Source of the DNA: Thermatribacter velox
GTDB lineage: Bacteria > Atribacterota > Atribacteria > Atribacterales > Thermatribacteraceae
Assembly: GCF_038396615.1 (NCBI RefSeq)
Contig: NZ_CP121689.1
Location: 1,438,001 to 1,502,000 of the forward strand
Direction: 5' to 3'
DNA length: 64,000 nt
In this document: piece after piece, positions 29,374 to 38,528 of the stretch
Layout: the number at the start of each line of letters is the position of its first letter
Position numbering within the stretch: position 1 is the stretch's first letter
Position numbers and translations under genes: made by a program
Notes under the pieces: generated by a model
Database searches by the model: none
The model's input: the letters and a program-made list of their open reading frames with translations, nothing else
What the model was told of the DNA's origin: nothing

Positions 29374-30036
29374 TCACTGGTGCAACTCGATCATCTCACC
29401 GGTCTCCATATAGTATATCCGCTCGGTAACGTTGGTAATGTGGTCTCCAATGCGCTCCAGATAGCGGGCAATCATTAAAACCCAGATGCCTGGTCGGGCA
29501 AGTTGTGGATTGGCTTCAATACTGGTTACCACTCCTTCATGCACTGTGCGGTAAAGAGCATCGACCTGCTCATCTCGATCAATAATTCTCTGCACAATTC
29601 CCAGGTCCCTCCTAACAAAAGCAGTAGAAGTGTCCTCAAGCATTTCCACAACGATTTCTGCCATTTTAACCACGTCAGTAACCACCTTAAGAAGCGGGCT
29701 ATCGGAGAGGCGAATGCTGAATTTAGCAATATCTATGGAGTAGTCGCCGATACGCTCCACATCGGTAATAATTTTGAGAATCGCCGCAATGGTTCTCAAA
29801 TCCCTGGCAACCGGCTGCTCGAGAGCGATAAGCTGCAAACACTTTTCCTCAATCTTAAAATTATAATCGTCCACCACATCGTCAAGCGCAATAACTTCTT
29901 TGGCCTTTGCAACGTCTCTCTCTTTAAGAGATTCGATAGCCATGACCAGCATTTTTTCTGCTGCCTTGATCATGTTGACCAGGCTTTCCTGCAAGTTTTG
30001 AAGCTCTTGCCTGAAATGTTCTCGCGGTATAGTCAA
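29374..30036 (-). CDS. phoU: Phosphate-signalling protein PhoU
   Basis: 220 residues from a TTG at 30036 with GGGAGG nine bases upstream. Two three-helix repeats carry the family motifs: DVVDDYNFKIEEKC, ARDLRTIAAILKIITDVERIGDYSIDIAK, then ARYLERIGDHITNVTERI. It dampens phosphate uptake and sensing through PstB and PhoR. No pst or phoR gene is in the window. It lies inside a mixed operon after a phosphodiesterase. Confidence 0.95.
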   Translation of the reverse strand: MTIPREHFRQELQNLQESLVNMIKAAEKMLVMAIESLKERDVAKAKEVIALDDVVDDYNFKIEEKCLQLIALEQPVARDLRTIAAILKIITDVERIGDYSIDIAKFSIRLSDSPLLKVVTDVVKMAEIVVEMLEDTSTAFVRRDLGIVQRIIDRDEQVDALYRTVHEGVVTSIEANPQLARPGIWVLMIARYLERIGDHITNVTERIYYMETGEMIELHQ

Positions 30037-30077
30037 ACCCAAAAACCTCCCACACAAGCACTATTTGTAATATTAAA

Positions 30078-30557
30078 TCAAATCTCGATTAATTTCGCTA
30101 CCCCCTTCGATAAATCACAAATTGCCACCGTGGGCTTGCCACTCAAAAGACCACAAACCTCCCCAGGATTAACCAGCAACTTACCCCGATTTTCTTTGAT
30201 AACTGCCTGATGCGTGTGGCCATATACCACCAGGTCAAAATGGGCACTCTCAAAAGCGGCTTCGGCAGGTTGCGGATAGTGACTAACCCAGATGCGGTAT
30301 CCTTTTTCCTCTATCTTCAGGTGAGGATTGGAAATCTTTCCCGAAGAACGTTCAAAAATCCCCAGAACCTCACCGTCGTTGTTGCCCCTCACTCCGTACC
30401 AGGGCAGAGAAAGCTGGGCAAGCAAGGCCACACTGAAAGGAGCCACATAATCCCCAGCATGGATGATGAGCTCAGCACCTTCACTTTGGAGGACTTCCAG
30501 GGCCTTCTTCAGGTTCTGCAGGTGGTCGTGGCTATCAGACAGTACACCAACCAGCAA
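30078..30557 (-). CDS. YfcE-type metallophosphoesterase
   Basis: 159 residues from a TTG at 30557 with AGGAGG eight bases upstream. It carries the full dinuclear metal motif series: GVLSDSHDH, HAGDY, VRGNNDG and VYGHTHQA. Family enzymes hydrolyse phosphodiesters (often seen with artificial substrates); the physiological substrate is unknown. It is in operon with nitroreductase and phoU. Confidence 0.93.
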   Translation of the reverse strand: MLVGVLSDSHDHLQNLKKALEVLQSEGAELIIHAGDYVAPFSVALLAQLSLPWYGVRGNNDGEVLGIFERSSGKISNPHLKIEEKGYRIWVSHYPQPAEAAFESAHFDLVVYGHTHQAVIKENRGKLLVNPGEVCGLLSGKPTVAICDLSKGVAKLIEI

Positions 30558-30569
30558 TTGAACCACCTC

Positions 30570-31067
30570 CTAAAACTTTTCCCAGTGCAAAACGTCCTTC
30601 AGCGCTCGTTTGTAGATTTCCCCTCGCGGTCGCTCCGCAGGGTACCCAATAGGAATTAAGCTTATCAGCTTGTAACCGTTGGGAACACCAAGCTTTTCTC
30701 TCACCGCTTCAGCGTATGCTTTTTTGTCCCCTGCCACCCAACAAGCACCAAGGCCCAGGGCGCAAGCAGCGATTAAGATGTTTTCCGTAGCCGCACAACC
30801 ATCCTCAAGGTAATACTTGGTCTCCTTGCAAAAAACAGCAACCAGAACCGGCGCGTCCTTGATAAACTTGCCGTAGTCAGTAAGTCGAGCAATCTCCTCT
30901 CTCTTTGCGCTTTCAGTAACCACCACAAACTCCCAGGGCTGGATATTGATTGCCGAAGGAGCCAGTCTTGCACAATCAATAATGGTCTCAATTTTTTCCT
31001 TCTCCACTGGTTGATTGGTAAACCTGCGAATAGAACGCCTTTCCCGCAAGGCTTCGATAGCATCCAT
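30570..31067 (-). CDS. Nitroreductase family FMN protein
   Basis: 165 residues from the ATG at 31067 (AGGAGG eight bases upstream). The FMN-binding start RERRSIRRF, PSAINIQPWEFVVV, and the GLGACWVAG segment fit the family. It is a homodimeric NAD(P)H-dependent flavin reductase or nitro/quinone reductase. The sequence is compact and complete. The substrate cannot be inferred. Confidence 0.92.
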   Translation of the reverse strand: MDAIEALRERRSIRRFTNQPVEKEKIETIIDCARLAPSAINIQPWEFVVVTESAKREEIARLTDYGKFIKDAPVLVAVFCKETKYYLEDGCAATENILIAACALGLGACWVAGDKKAYAEAVREKLGVPNGYKLISLIPIGYPAERPRGEIYKRALKDVLHWEKF

Positions 31068-31081
31068 GAACAACACCTCCT

Positions 31082-32170
31082 TTACCAGCCACTCAAAAGT
31101 TTTAACTGCTTATACATTTTATTTTTTTCCTGAGGGGTAGTCCGAACTCTGCGCAGCAGCTCTTCGAGAAAAGTAATACTTTCCTGATAGGTTTTGCGAT
31201 CCACCGGGTAGGGAATTCCATCCTTTCCGCCATGAGCAAAGGAAAAACTCACCGGGTCTTTAAAGCTGGGAGGCGCACCCAGTACCACTTCTGAAGTGAG
31301 CGCCAGAGCCCGCAGGGTTTTAGGCCCTACCCCAGGTGTAGCTAAGAGACCTTCAAAATCAGCCGGCTTCTCCACACACAGATTATAAAGAGTTCTGGAA
31401 ATACGGGAGAGGTCAAAGTCTCTCTCTTCAATGTGGTGCCGGGAAGGAAGTGCAAAATGCAATACTTTTTGCATTTCACCAATTAGCGCCTCCCCGTTTT
31501 GCTCGATAAGCTGCACCATACCCTTCCGGCAGTTTTCACTCTCTCGGGCTACCAGGTTAAGCACCCTGCTCTCCCTGCGCTGGGCACATATGCCACGGTG
31601 GGGCTCACAGACCAGGTCTTCGACCGTTTCGCTCAACCAGTGGTACCTCCTGGCCAGCCGTAGCGCTTCGTTCATTCCCTGCTGCACCACTGCCCAGTTA
31701 CCGGAACTGGTAAAGAAAAACACGTGGTGATAAAGCTGGTACCCATCCTGCAAAGCGGCACTGTCAATCTTGGCCGTCATCTTGCTTAAATAAACAAGCT
31801 GGTCAGTAAATGAGAAAGAACAGCACTCTCCGTAAACCTGAATTTCCTGAGGTGTCTTGCGAGAGGTAGCCCCCTTGCCACCACAGATAAAAATCCCCAG
31901 CTCCTGCTCCCTGCCTCTAATTCCCTCTTTCAGTGCTCCGCAAAGGGTAGTGGTAACTCCGCTTGAGTGCCAGTCAAAACCCAGGAGACATCCCAGAGAT
32001 TGAAAAAATAAGGGATCCGATATGCGACGCAAAAACTCCTCAGCACCAAAAAACTCCACTATAGCTTCAATAATCAAGCCTCCCAGGCGCTGCATCCTCT
32101 GAAAAAGCCAGCGGGGACACTTTCCCCCGTGAAGCGGAGAGTCCACAAAACCCCGACGTATTGCGCTCAC
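31082..32170 (-). CDS. DUF763 protein
   Basis: 362 residues. The family N-terminus is [18 protein letters not shown], followed by [23 protein letters not shown] helix-hairpin-helix-like segment ([20 protein letters not shown]) suggests nucleic acid contact. DUF763 is found mainly in archaea and thermophilic bacteria and has no established role. The GTG start overlaps the adenosine-specific kinase stop (GTGA), so the two are translationally coupled. Confidence 0.88.
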   Translation of the reverse strand: MSAIRRGFVDSPLHGGKCPRWLFQRMQRLGGLIIEAIVEFFGAEEFLRRISDPLFFQSLGCLLGFDWHSSGVTTTLCGALKEGIRGREQELGIFICGGKGATSRKTPQEIQVYGECCSFSFTDQLVYLSKMTAKIDSAALQDGYQLYHHVFFFTSSGNWAVVQQGMNEALRLARRYHWLSETVEDLVCEPHRGICAQRRESRVLNLVARESENCRKGMVQLIEQNGEALIGEMQKVLHFALPSRHHIEERDFDLSRISRTLYNLCVEKPADFEGLLATPGVGPKTLRALALTSEVVLGAPPSFKDPVSFSFAHGGKDGIPYPVDRKTYQESITFLEELLRRVRTTPQEKNKMYKQLKLLSGW

Positions 32171-32649
32171 AACTTATAGCCAAACCTCCTCAACAAAGCT
32201 TTGCGCTCTGCAATATCCTGCTCAGTTTCCACGCCCTTGGTTTTGAAACCATCAACAACTCCGAGAATAGCTCTCCCCTGGTCGGTTTCGGCAACAATCA
32301 CCTGCACTGGATTAGCAGTAGCACAAAATATCCTGCAAACCTCAGGTACCATCTTCACTGCGTTCAGCACGTTGATGGGAAAACCCTCTTTAAGGAAGAT
32401 CAAAAAAGCATGTCCGGCTGAAAGCAACATTGCATTTTCCTTGGCAAGTTCCGTCAGCTCCTCATCATTGCCACTGTAGCGTACCAGGCAAGGCCCAGAA
32501 GCCTCACAAAATGCAATGCCAAACTTGAGGTGAGGCGAAATTCCCACCAGGGCTTCGTGAAGGTCTTCAACGGTTTTAATAAAGTGTGAGTGACCCAAAA
32601 TGAGGTTATACTGTTTCGGGTTTTTAAGCGCAACAATCTGGAGTTCCAA
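32167..32649 (-). CDS. Adenosine-specific kinase family protein
   Basis: 160 residues, close to the family's usual length. It has [21 protein letters not shown], a [19 protein letters not shown] core and [28 protein letters not shown] (given in part). This archaeal and thermophile family is named from adenosine binding in structural studies; a confirmed metabolic role is not known to me. It is followed directly by DUF763 and preceded by the ParB-like gene at 21 bases. Confidence 0.88.
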   Translation of the reverse strand: MELQIVALKNPKQYNLILGHSHFIKTVEDLHEALVGISPHLKFGIAFCEASGPCLVRYSGNDEELTELAKENAMLLSAGHAFLIFLKEGFPINVLNAVKMVPEVCRIFCATANPVQVIVAETDQGRAILGVVDGFKTKGVETEQDIAERKALLRRFGYKL

Positions 32650-32670
32650 AGACAGTCCCCCCTTTCAAGT

Positions 32671-33495
32671 TTATTCCCTTTTTAACCAGGGTAAAACCTC
32701 CTCCAGCAGCCCTCCAACCTTTTGGCCCAAAGTCCTTCTCTCCAAAGCAGGTCGTTCTGGCTGCTCAATCCCTACAATCTCTTTCATAAAACCTTCCAGA
32801 GCCCTTTCAAAACCTATGTCATACCCCACCTTCTGGCTCTGAAACCACTTGTAATCCATTATATAAGCAAAGATGTCAGCCAGCCCTTTACCCGGAAAGG
32901 CTTCTTCAAGATTTTTCTCCACGATTTTCTGAACCACAGGGGTGTAGACACATAAAAACCAGTTTAACGCTGCCTCCTGAATGGGAACTTCTCTGCCTAA
33001 GGAAGCGCTCATCTGCCTGGCATGGTCCTGAATGTAGTTCAAAAAAGCATCATAGTGGCGCGGTTCAGTAGCATCAATGCCTTTCAAGCCAGTAATTCTT
33101 TCAAATTCGGCTCTTTTCTTGCGCAAAGCTTTGCTTTCGATTTTTGGAGAAGGGAAAAATTCAATCACTTCAGCATCGATGAATTCTCTTCCCAGCTCCT
33201 TGGCCACTGCCACTCGGTGATTTCCATCGAGTACGTAGTACTCATCTCCCACTTTGTAAACGATAATGGGGGGCAAGATTTCTCCTCTTTCCATCGCCCT
33301 CCTGATACGGTAATAGCGAGTGTCCGGGCGTTTAAGTCTAAAACCCGGCAAAAGGTCTGCTGCTCGCCCCACACTGCCCACTATTTTTTCAACCGGTATA
33401 GCATGAATTCCCCGATAGACCCGGTTGGAAAGTCCCAGCCGCCGCGAAACTTCACCAAAGGCCTTGATCCGTTCCCTGCTTCCTCTGACGGGCAT
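32671..33495 (-). CDS. ParB/Srx-fold protein (DUF4032-like)
   Basis: 274 residues from the ATG at 33495 (AGGGGTG six bases upstream). It has an N-terminal basic region, then a ParB-like domain (about residues 65-120) with GEILPPIIVYKVGDEYYVLDGNHRV (shown in parts), including the typical DGNHRVAVAKELG. The helical C-terminal half has no recognised domain. It is not a chromosome-partitioning ParB: there is no HTH core and no parA beside it. The function is unknown. Confidence 0.75.
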   Translation of the reverse strand: MPVRGSRERIKAFGEVSRRLGLSNRVYRGIHAIPVEKIVGSVGRAADLLPGFRLKRPDTRYYRIRRAMERGEILPPIIVYKVGDEYYVLDGNHRVAVAKELGREFIDAEVIEFFPSPKIESKALRKKRAEFERITGLKGIDATEPRHYDAFLNYIQDHARQMSASLGREVPIQEAALNWFLCVYTPVVQKIVEKNLEEAFPGKGLADIFAYIMDYKWFQSQKVGYDIGFERALEGFMKEIVGIEQPERPALERRTLGQKVGGLLEEVLPWLKRE

Positions 33496-33505
33496 TATTT
33501 CACCC

Positions 33506-34225
33506 CTATTCAATCAAAAGATATTCAGGGCTCACCAGGTTGCCGATGCCCAGCCAGTATACCAGAAAATCAAGGCGATTCAACAACATCAAAACGCCCA
33601 GAAACAAAAGCAAACCACCGCTCACTATTTCTACCAATCTCCCTCTTTTCTGAAATCTCTTCAAAACCTGCATCACCTTGCCCCAACCCACACCGAGAAG
33701 AATAAAGGGTAGAGCAAGTCCCAGGGAGTAAAAAGCGAGCATCAGGCCTCCTTCCCAAATCTGTGCCCTTGCCGAAACATAGAGTAAAATAGCACCCAAA
33801 ATGGGTCCCACGCAAGGAGTCCATCCCAGACCAAAAGAAATGCCCAGCACGAAACTGCGCAGTTGAGCCCAATCTGTCTTAAACTGAGCTCTTTTTTCAG
33901 CGTATAGAAGACGTATTTTCAAAACACCCAGAACCTGAAGGGCAAAAATGATGATGACCACGCCAGCAATCCGGTTGAACCAATCTTTATAAAGCAGAAA
34001 AACTCCTCCCAGAGCTGAAGCACCAATACCCATCAAAAAGAAAATCCCTGAAAACCCACTTACAAAGAGCAAGGTATGCCATAAAACCCTTTTACGCTCT
34101 TTCTCTATGGACTCAACCCCGCTCAAATAGCCGATGTAGGCGGGAGCAATTGCCAGAACACACGGTGAAAGAAAAGAAAGAACTCCGGCCACAAAGCTGA
34201 TTACAACACTGAGTTCAAAGTCCAA
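33506..34225 (-). CDS. ccdA: CcdA-type thiol-disulfide transport protein
   Basis: 239 residues from a TTG at 34225 (GGGAGG eight bases upstream). Six membrane helices carry the paired redox cysteines, in SFLSPCVLAIAPAYIGYLSG and GLGWTPCVGPILGAIL. It carries reducing equivalents from cytoplasmic thioredoxin across the membrane. No cytochrome c maturation genes are in the window, so it may serve secreted thiol proteins. It is the first gene of the operon that runs to the terminator at 28255. Confidence 0.95.
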   Translation of the reverse strand: MDFELSVVISFVAGVLSFLSPCVLAIAPAYIGYLSGVESIEKERKRVLWHTLLFVSGFSGIFFLMGIGASALGGVFLLYKDWFNRIAGVVIIIFALQVLGVLKIRLLYAEKRAQFKTDWAQLRSFVLGISFGLGWTPCVGPILGAILLYVSARAQIWEGGLMLAFYSLGLALPFILLGVGWGKVMQVLKRFQKRGRLVEIVSGGLLLFLGVLMLLNRLDFLVYWLGIGNLVSPEYLLIE

Positions 34226-34472
34226 ATAAAGCACCTCCCTCTATTGCCAGCACTCTGACTTAACCAATTATAAATAACTAATCTGATACGTTTAGTATAT
34301 CACCACTTCAAAAACCTTTACTGCAAGCACCGCTTAAAAAGCAACAACCTCGTTGTCTCCAAACTAATATCCTTTTTAAGAATATTTGTTTCTCGCTTAA
34401 AAGTTGTGCTATAAAAATAGCATGAACTAAAAATTTCCACTGCACAAACCATCTCAAAGGGGGGCAGTAAAT
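34226..34472. other. Divergent intergenic region ccdA/paaK
   Basis: 247 bases, AT-rich. A plus-strand promoter for paaK is listed separately. The imperfect inverted repeat TGATACGTTTAGTATATCA (about 34285-34303) may be part of the ccdA promoter or an operator. Nothing else was recognised. Confidence 0.4.
34386..34415 (+). promoter_or_regulatory. Promoter of the paaK operon
   Basis: TTGTTT (34386-34391), an 18-base spacer and TATAAA (34410-34415), about 58 bases before the start codon. Confidence 0.65.
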
Positions 34473-35771
34473 TTGTACTGGGAAAAAGAAATTGAGACCA
34501 TGCCACGCGAAGAACTCATGAAACTTCAAGAACAGCGACTCCAGAAAACGCTGGAACAGGCACAGAAAACAGCTTTCTACAAAGAGCTATTTCGTAAGAA
34601 CCATCTGGACCCTCAAAAAATCAAAACCCTTGAAGACCTGCGCAACGTTCCACCAACCACTAAAGAGGATTTGCGCAATCACTTCCCTTACGGGTTTCTG
34701 GCTGTACCCCTTGAAGAAGTAGTGAGACTCCATTCCTCTTCAGGGACCACTGGTACCCCCACAGTTATCTATCACACTGCAGAAGACCTTGAGAAATGGA
34801 CCAATCAGGTTGCCCGCTGTCTCTACATGGTGGGGGTGCGACGAGGGGACGTATTCCAGAACATGATGAGCTATGGCCTTTTCACCGGAGGCTTGGGCAT
34901 GCACTACGGTGCAGAAAGAATAGGTGCCCTTACCATTCCCATCGGCCCTGGAAACAGCAAGCGTCAAATCTGGTTTATGCGCAATTTTAAAACCACGGTC
35001 ATCCACATCATACCGAGTTATGCCTTGCTTCTCGCTAGTATTATCAAAAGCGAAGGCCTGGACCCCAAAGAAGACCTTTATCTCCACACGCTTTTGATTG
35101 GTGCTGAGCCCCACAGCGAAGAAACTCGCCGCCGCATTGAGGAAAGTTTTGGCGCCAAAGCCTACAACTCTTACGGACTTTCTGAAATGAACGGCCCGGG
35201 GGTGGCTTTTGAATGCGTCTATCAGGAAGGGATGCACCTCTGGGAAGATTATTATTACCTGGAAGTCGTGAACCCTGAAACGCTTGAGCCCTGCTCACCC
35301 GGTGAAGTAGGTGAAATACTCCTCACCACTCTGAACCGCGACGCAACACCCATCATACGCTACCGTACCCGTGACCTTGCCTATTACTATGAAGAACCCT
35401 GTCCCTGTGGAAGAACTCACCGCAGAATCTCCCGCATCAGGGGAAGAAGCGACGACATGTTCATTTTCAGAGGCGTGAACATTTTCCCCATTCAGATAGA
35501 AAAAGTGCTTATGAACATACCCGAGGTGGCTTCCAACTACCGGATAATTCTGGATCGAGAAGATTTTAAAGATACCATGAAGGTGGAAGTAGAAATAAAA
35601 CCAGAGTTTTTCTTTGGAGATTTGCTCAAACTGGAAAGGCTCCGGGAAAGGATTAAGGCAGAATTGCGATCCGAAATCCTGGTCACTCCTGAAGTGGTCC
35701 TGGTAGAACCCGGAAGTCTTCCTGTCAGTGAAGGCAAAGCAGTGCGAGTCATTGACCAGCGCAAAATGTGA
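34473..35771 (+). CDS. paaK: Phenylacetate--CoA ligase family enzyme
   Basis: 432 residues, full family length, from a TTG with GGGGGG upstream. It is an adenylate-forming enzyme with HSSSGTTGTPTVIYHT (ATP loop), YNSYGLSEMNGPGVAFEC, ATPIIRYRTRDLAYY and a C-terminal hinge RGRSDDMFIFRGVNIFP. In anaerobes such ligases run with indolepyruvate:ferredoxin oxidoreductase to recover ATP from aryl acetates. That oxidoreductase is not in the window. It is followed by an ACT protein, a common companion. Confidence 0.93.
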   Translation: MYWEKEIETMPREELMKLQEQRLQKTLEQAQKTAFYKELFRKNHLDPQKIKTLEDLRNVPPTTKEDLRNHFPYGFLAVPLEEVVRLHSSSGTTGTPTVIYHTAEDLEKWTNQVARCLYMVGVRRGDVFQNMMSYGLFTGGLGMHYGAERIGALTIPIGPGNSKRQIWFMRNFKTTVIHIIPSYALLLASIIKSEGLDPKEDLYLHTLLIGAEPHSEETRRRIEESFGAKAYNSYGLSEMNGPGVAFECVYQEGMHLWEDYYYLEVVNPETLEPCSPGEVGEILLTTLNRDATPIIRYRTRDLAYYYEEPCPCGRTHRRISRIRGRSDDMFIFRGVNIFPIQIEKVLMNIPEVASNYRIILDREDFKDTMKVEVEIKPEFFFGDLLKLERLRERIKAELRSEILVTPEVVLVEPGSLPVSEGKAVRVIDQRKM

Positions 35772-35788
35772 GAAAGGAGTGCAAAATC

Positions 35789-36217
35789 ATGGCACACCAG
35801 ATTTCGGTCTTTGCCGAGAACAAACCGGGCAGAATTGAAAAAATAACTGGCCTTCTGGCCCAGGCCGGCATAAACATCAGAGCCATCACCATCTCAAGTG
35901 CCAACGGCTTTGGAGTCATCAAAGTGCTTACCGACCAGCCCCAAAAAGCCTATGCAGTGCTGCGCGAAAACAATCTGCCAGCCTACTTACAGGAAGTAAT
36001 AGCTGTGGTTATGGAAGACCAGCCGGGAGGGCTGCACCGCATCGCCAAAGCACTCACAGAAAATCAGATTAACATAGAAGATGCGTACGGCTTTGTCATT
36101 GAAAGTGGCAAAAAAGCGGTACTGGTACTCCAGGTAGAAAGTCAACCCCGTGCTCAGAGCATTCTGGAACGGCAAGGGTTTACACTTCTGAGTGACGAAG
36201 AGCTTTACAGGTTATAA
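35789..36217 (+). CDS. Tandem ACT-domain protein
   Basis: 142 residues from the ATG at 35789 (AAAGGAG nine bases upstream). Two ACT domains are visible: ISVFAENKPGRIEKITGLLAQAGINI (given in part) and VVMEDQPGGLHRIAKALTEN. Such small proteins are regularly encoded next to paaK and bind amino acids, so they may sense aromatic amino acid supply. It lies 17 bases after paaK. Confidence 0.92.
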   Translation: MAHQISVFAENKPGRIEKITGLLAQAGINIRAITISSANGFGVIKVLTDQPQKAYAVLRENNLPAYLQEVIAVVMEDQPGGLHRIAKALTENQINIEDAYGFVIESGKKAVLVLQVESQPRAQSILERQGFTLLSDEELYRL

Positions 36218-36246
36218 AACAGAAAAACTCGAAAGGAGGGGCTCAA

Positions 36247-36741
36247 ATGGCGAAACTGGTCATTTTTTATTCTCGCTCGGGAAGAACTAAAGCCCTGGCC
36301 TCAGGCATTGCCCAGGAAATGGGAGCAAAGACGGAGGAAATCAGGGTTAAGAAAGTCAAAAATCGTTTGCCAGGTGCTATGGCAATGACTGGAGCTGCTA
36401 AAAAAGGGAAGTTGCCTCCGGTGTATCACGAAAGCATCGCCATCGAGCAGTTTTCTGAAATTTTCATAGGTGGCCCAGTGTGGGGCGGAAGCGCTGCGCC
36501 ACCAGTTTTAAGCTTTATTCAAGATAAAGACTGGAAAGGGAAGAAAGTATATACTTTTGTTACCTGTGCCCTTTTCGGGGGTAAAAATGCTCTGCGGCAG
36601 ATGAAGAAAGCCCTGGAAGAAAGAGGCGCCAGCGTTTTGGATGAAAAAGACTTTCGAAGCCTCTTTAAGAGCAAAGAACACCTGAAATCCGAAGGAATAC
36701 AGTGGGCCAAGGAATTATCCCGAAAAGTCAACAATCATTAA
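36247..36741 (+). CDS. Flavodoxin family protein
   Basis: 164 residues with AAAGGAGGGG before the ATG. The N-terminal phosphate loop is FYSRSGRTKALA, the flavin loop contains GGPVWGGSAAPPVLSFI, and FVTCALFGG follows. It is an FMN electron carrier or small flavin reductase and the third gene of the paaK operon. The redox partner is not evident. Confidence 0.88.
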   Translation: MAKLVIFYSRSGRTKALASGIAQEMGAKTEEIRVKKVKNRLPGAMAMTGAAKKGKLPPVYHESIAIEQFSEIFIGGPVWGGSAAPPVLSFIQDKDWKGKKVYTFVTCALFGGKNALRQMKKALEERGASVLDEKDFRSLFKSKEHLKSEGIQWAKELSRKVNNH

Positions 36742-36750
36742 TTAGCCATT

Positions 36751-36802
36751 CATCGTATACTGCCTGCTCCAAGAAGAGAAAGCAGGCAGTATACGATGTT
36801 TT
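36751..36802. terminator. Bidirectional terminator between flavodoxin and pckA
   Basis: An 18-base perfect stem, CATCGTATACTGCCTGCT with AGCAGGCAGTATACGATG, and T4 on the plus side. It separates the convergent paaK operon and pckA, whose stop is at 36806. Confidence 0.88.
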
Positions 36803-36805
36803 CAG

Positions 36806-38356
36806 CTACTCAAGGGAAAGCTTGTATTTTTGCATTACCGCTTCAAAACGGCCCTGCAGCTCTCGGGCTCGCTGGTCATAGAGTCCAGGGTCTTTCCAGG
36901 TTTTCCGGGGCACAAAAATTTCTGCGGGCAAATCTCCCACCTTTTTGGGTACCAGAAATTTGAACACCGGGTCCTGATAAAATTCCTCGTCTTCAATACT
37001 CCCATCAATTGCTGCCCTCACGATAGCTCTGGTATAATCGATGTCGATACGGTGCCCCACCCCATAAGGACCACCAGTCCACCCCGTGTTCACCAAATAC
37101 ACTCGGGTTTTATATTTTTCAATCTTCTCTCCAAGCATTTTCCCATACACAACCGGGCTTCGTGGCATAAAAGGTGCTCCAAAACAGGACGAAAAAGTAG
37201 CTTCCGGTTCCACAATACCCCTTTCTGTTCCAGCCAGTTTGCTGGTATAGCCCAGGATAAAGTGGTAAATTGCTTCTTCTTTACTGAGTTTGGCAACCGG
37301 CGGCATGACCCCGAAAGCATCGGCAGTAAGAAAAATAACCACTCTGGGATGTCCGGCTATCCCCGGTATCAAGGCATTAGGTATAAGCTCTATGGGATAG
37401 CTCACCCTGGTATTTTCGGTGTATCGGGAATCAGAAAAATCGGGCTGGCGAGTTTCCTCATCCAGAACCACGTTCTCCATGATGGCACCGTAGCGTATGG
37501 CCTGATAAATCTGAGGCTCTTTCTCCTTGGAAAGGTTGATACACTTTGCATAGCATCCGCCTTCAAAGTTAAAAACACCCTTGTCCGACCAGCCGTGTTC
37601 GTCGTCCCCAATCAGCTTTCTTTGGATATCAGCGGAAAGCGAAGTTTTGCCAGTACCAGAGAGACCGAAAAACACTGCTACATCATCCTCATCACCCACG
37701 TTAGCCGAACAATGCATGGGCAAAACTCCCTTTTCAGGAAGCAGGAAATTCATCACCGTGAAAATGGCTTTCTTGATTTCCCCACAGTAGGAAGTACCAC
37801 CAATAATAACCATACCTTCAGTAAAGTTAATGATTACAAAGGCTTCAGAGCGGACACCGTCCAGATCAGGAACAGCATGGAAGTTGGGAGCACAGATTAC
37901 TGTGAACTGAGGGACAAAGCAAGCCAATTCTTCCTGAGTTGCTTCAAGAAACATGTTCTGAACAAACACATTCTGATAGGCAAATTCATTGATGAAACGA
38001 ACCGCCATTCGATAATCCGGGTCTGTGCCTACAAACCCGTCGTATACGTAAAGATCCCTTCCCTGCAAATAACTCAGCAATTTCTCCTTAAGTTTTTGAT
38101 AGGTGTCTGGTTCAATGGGGACGTTAACTGAACCCCAGTCTATTTCTCTCTCCGTCCTCTGGTCACAAACGATGAAACGATCTTTGGGAGAACGACCAGT
38201 GTATTTGCCCGTCCAAACAGCAAAGGCTCCAGTCGAAGACAGCACTCCTTCCCTCCGAGAAAGGGCATGCTCAAAAAGTATAGGAATAGAAAGATTATAG
38301 TAAACATTGCGGGGATTCACTATGCCAGCTTTTTCCAGAGGATAGAATAACCCCAT
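36806..38356 (-). CDS. pckA: ATP-dependent phosphoenolpyruvate carboxykinase
   Basis: 516 residues from the ATG at 38356, with AGGAGG eight bases upstream; the frame is open further upstream through the promoter. It has MHCSANVGDEDDVAVFFGLSGTGKT (in pieces: P-loop GLSGTGKTSLS), LIGDDEHGW, ENTRVSYPI and TGWTGGPYGVG. It interconverts oxaloacetate and PEP with ATP, for gluconeogenesis or for anaplerotic ATP gain in anaerobes. The promoter immediately upstream abuts an insertion sequence. Confidence 0.97.
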   Translation of the reverse strand: MGLFYPLEKAGIVNPRNVYYNLSIPILFEHALSRREGVLSSTGAFAVWTGKYTGRSPKDRFIVCDQRTEREIDWGSVNVPIEPDTYQKLKEKLLSYLQGRDLYVYDGFVGTDPDYRMAVRFINEFAYQNVFVQNMFLEATQEELACFVPQFTVICAPNFHAVPDLDGVRSEAFVIINFTEGMVIIGGTSYCGEIKKAIFTVMNFLLPEKGVLPMHCSANVGDEDDVAVFFGLSGTGKTSLSADIQRKLIGDDEHGWSDKGVFNFEGGCYAKCINLSKEKEPQIYQAIRYGAIMENVVLDEETRQPDFSDSRYTENTRVSYPIELIPNALIPGIAGHPRVVIFLTADAFGVMPPVAKLSKEEAIYHFILGYTSKLAGTERGIVEPEATFSSCFGAPFMPRSPVVYGKMLGEKIEKYKTRVYLVNTGWTGGPYGVGHRIDIDYTRAIVRAAIDGSIEDEEFYQDPVFKFLVPKKVGDLPAEIFVPRKTWKDPGLYDQRARELQGRFEAVMQKYKLSLE

Positions 38357-38385
38357 ACCTTGACCTCCTTTAGGGGATTTTGGAA

Positions 38386-38413
38386 ATTGTATCACAAAGC
38401 CTGCGCAAGTCAA
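38386..38413 (-). promoter_or_regulatory. pckA promoter at the IS boundary
   Basis: On the minus strand, TTGACT (38408-38413), a 16-base spacer and TACAAT (38386-38391), 30 bases before the ATG. The -35 lies about ten bases outside the conservative left end of the insertion sequence, or at its edge if the terminal repeat is longer. Confidence 0.78.
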
Positions 38414-38423
38414 GGCTTCGAGT

Positions 38424-38479
38424 TGAATCATCTAAAATCTTGATGAACTCCTATCGTTGCCTCAACTAAAAATCTTGAT
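38424..38479 (+). repeat. IS left terminal inverted repeat
   Basis: It holds two related units: TCTAAAATCTTGATGAA (38431-38447) and GTTGCCTCAACTAAAAATC, continuing TTGAT (38456-38479). They are probably tandem transposase-binding sites. Confidence 0.75.
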
Positions 38480-38528
38480 ATAAACCATTCTACCTCCAGG
38501 TGATTTTTTTAAAACAGGAGGTAACGAA

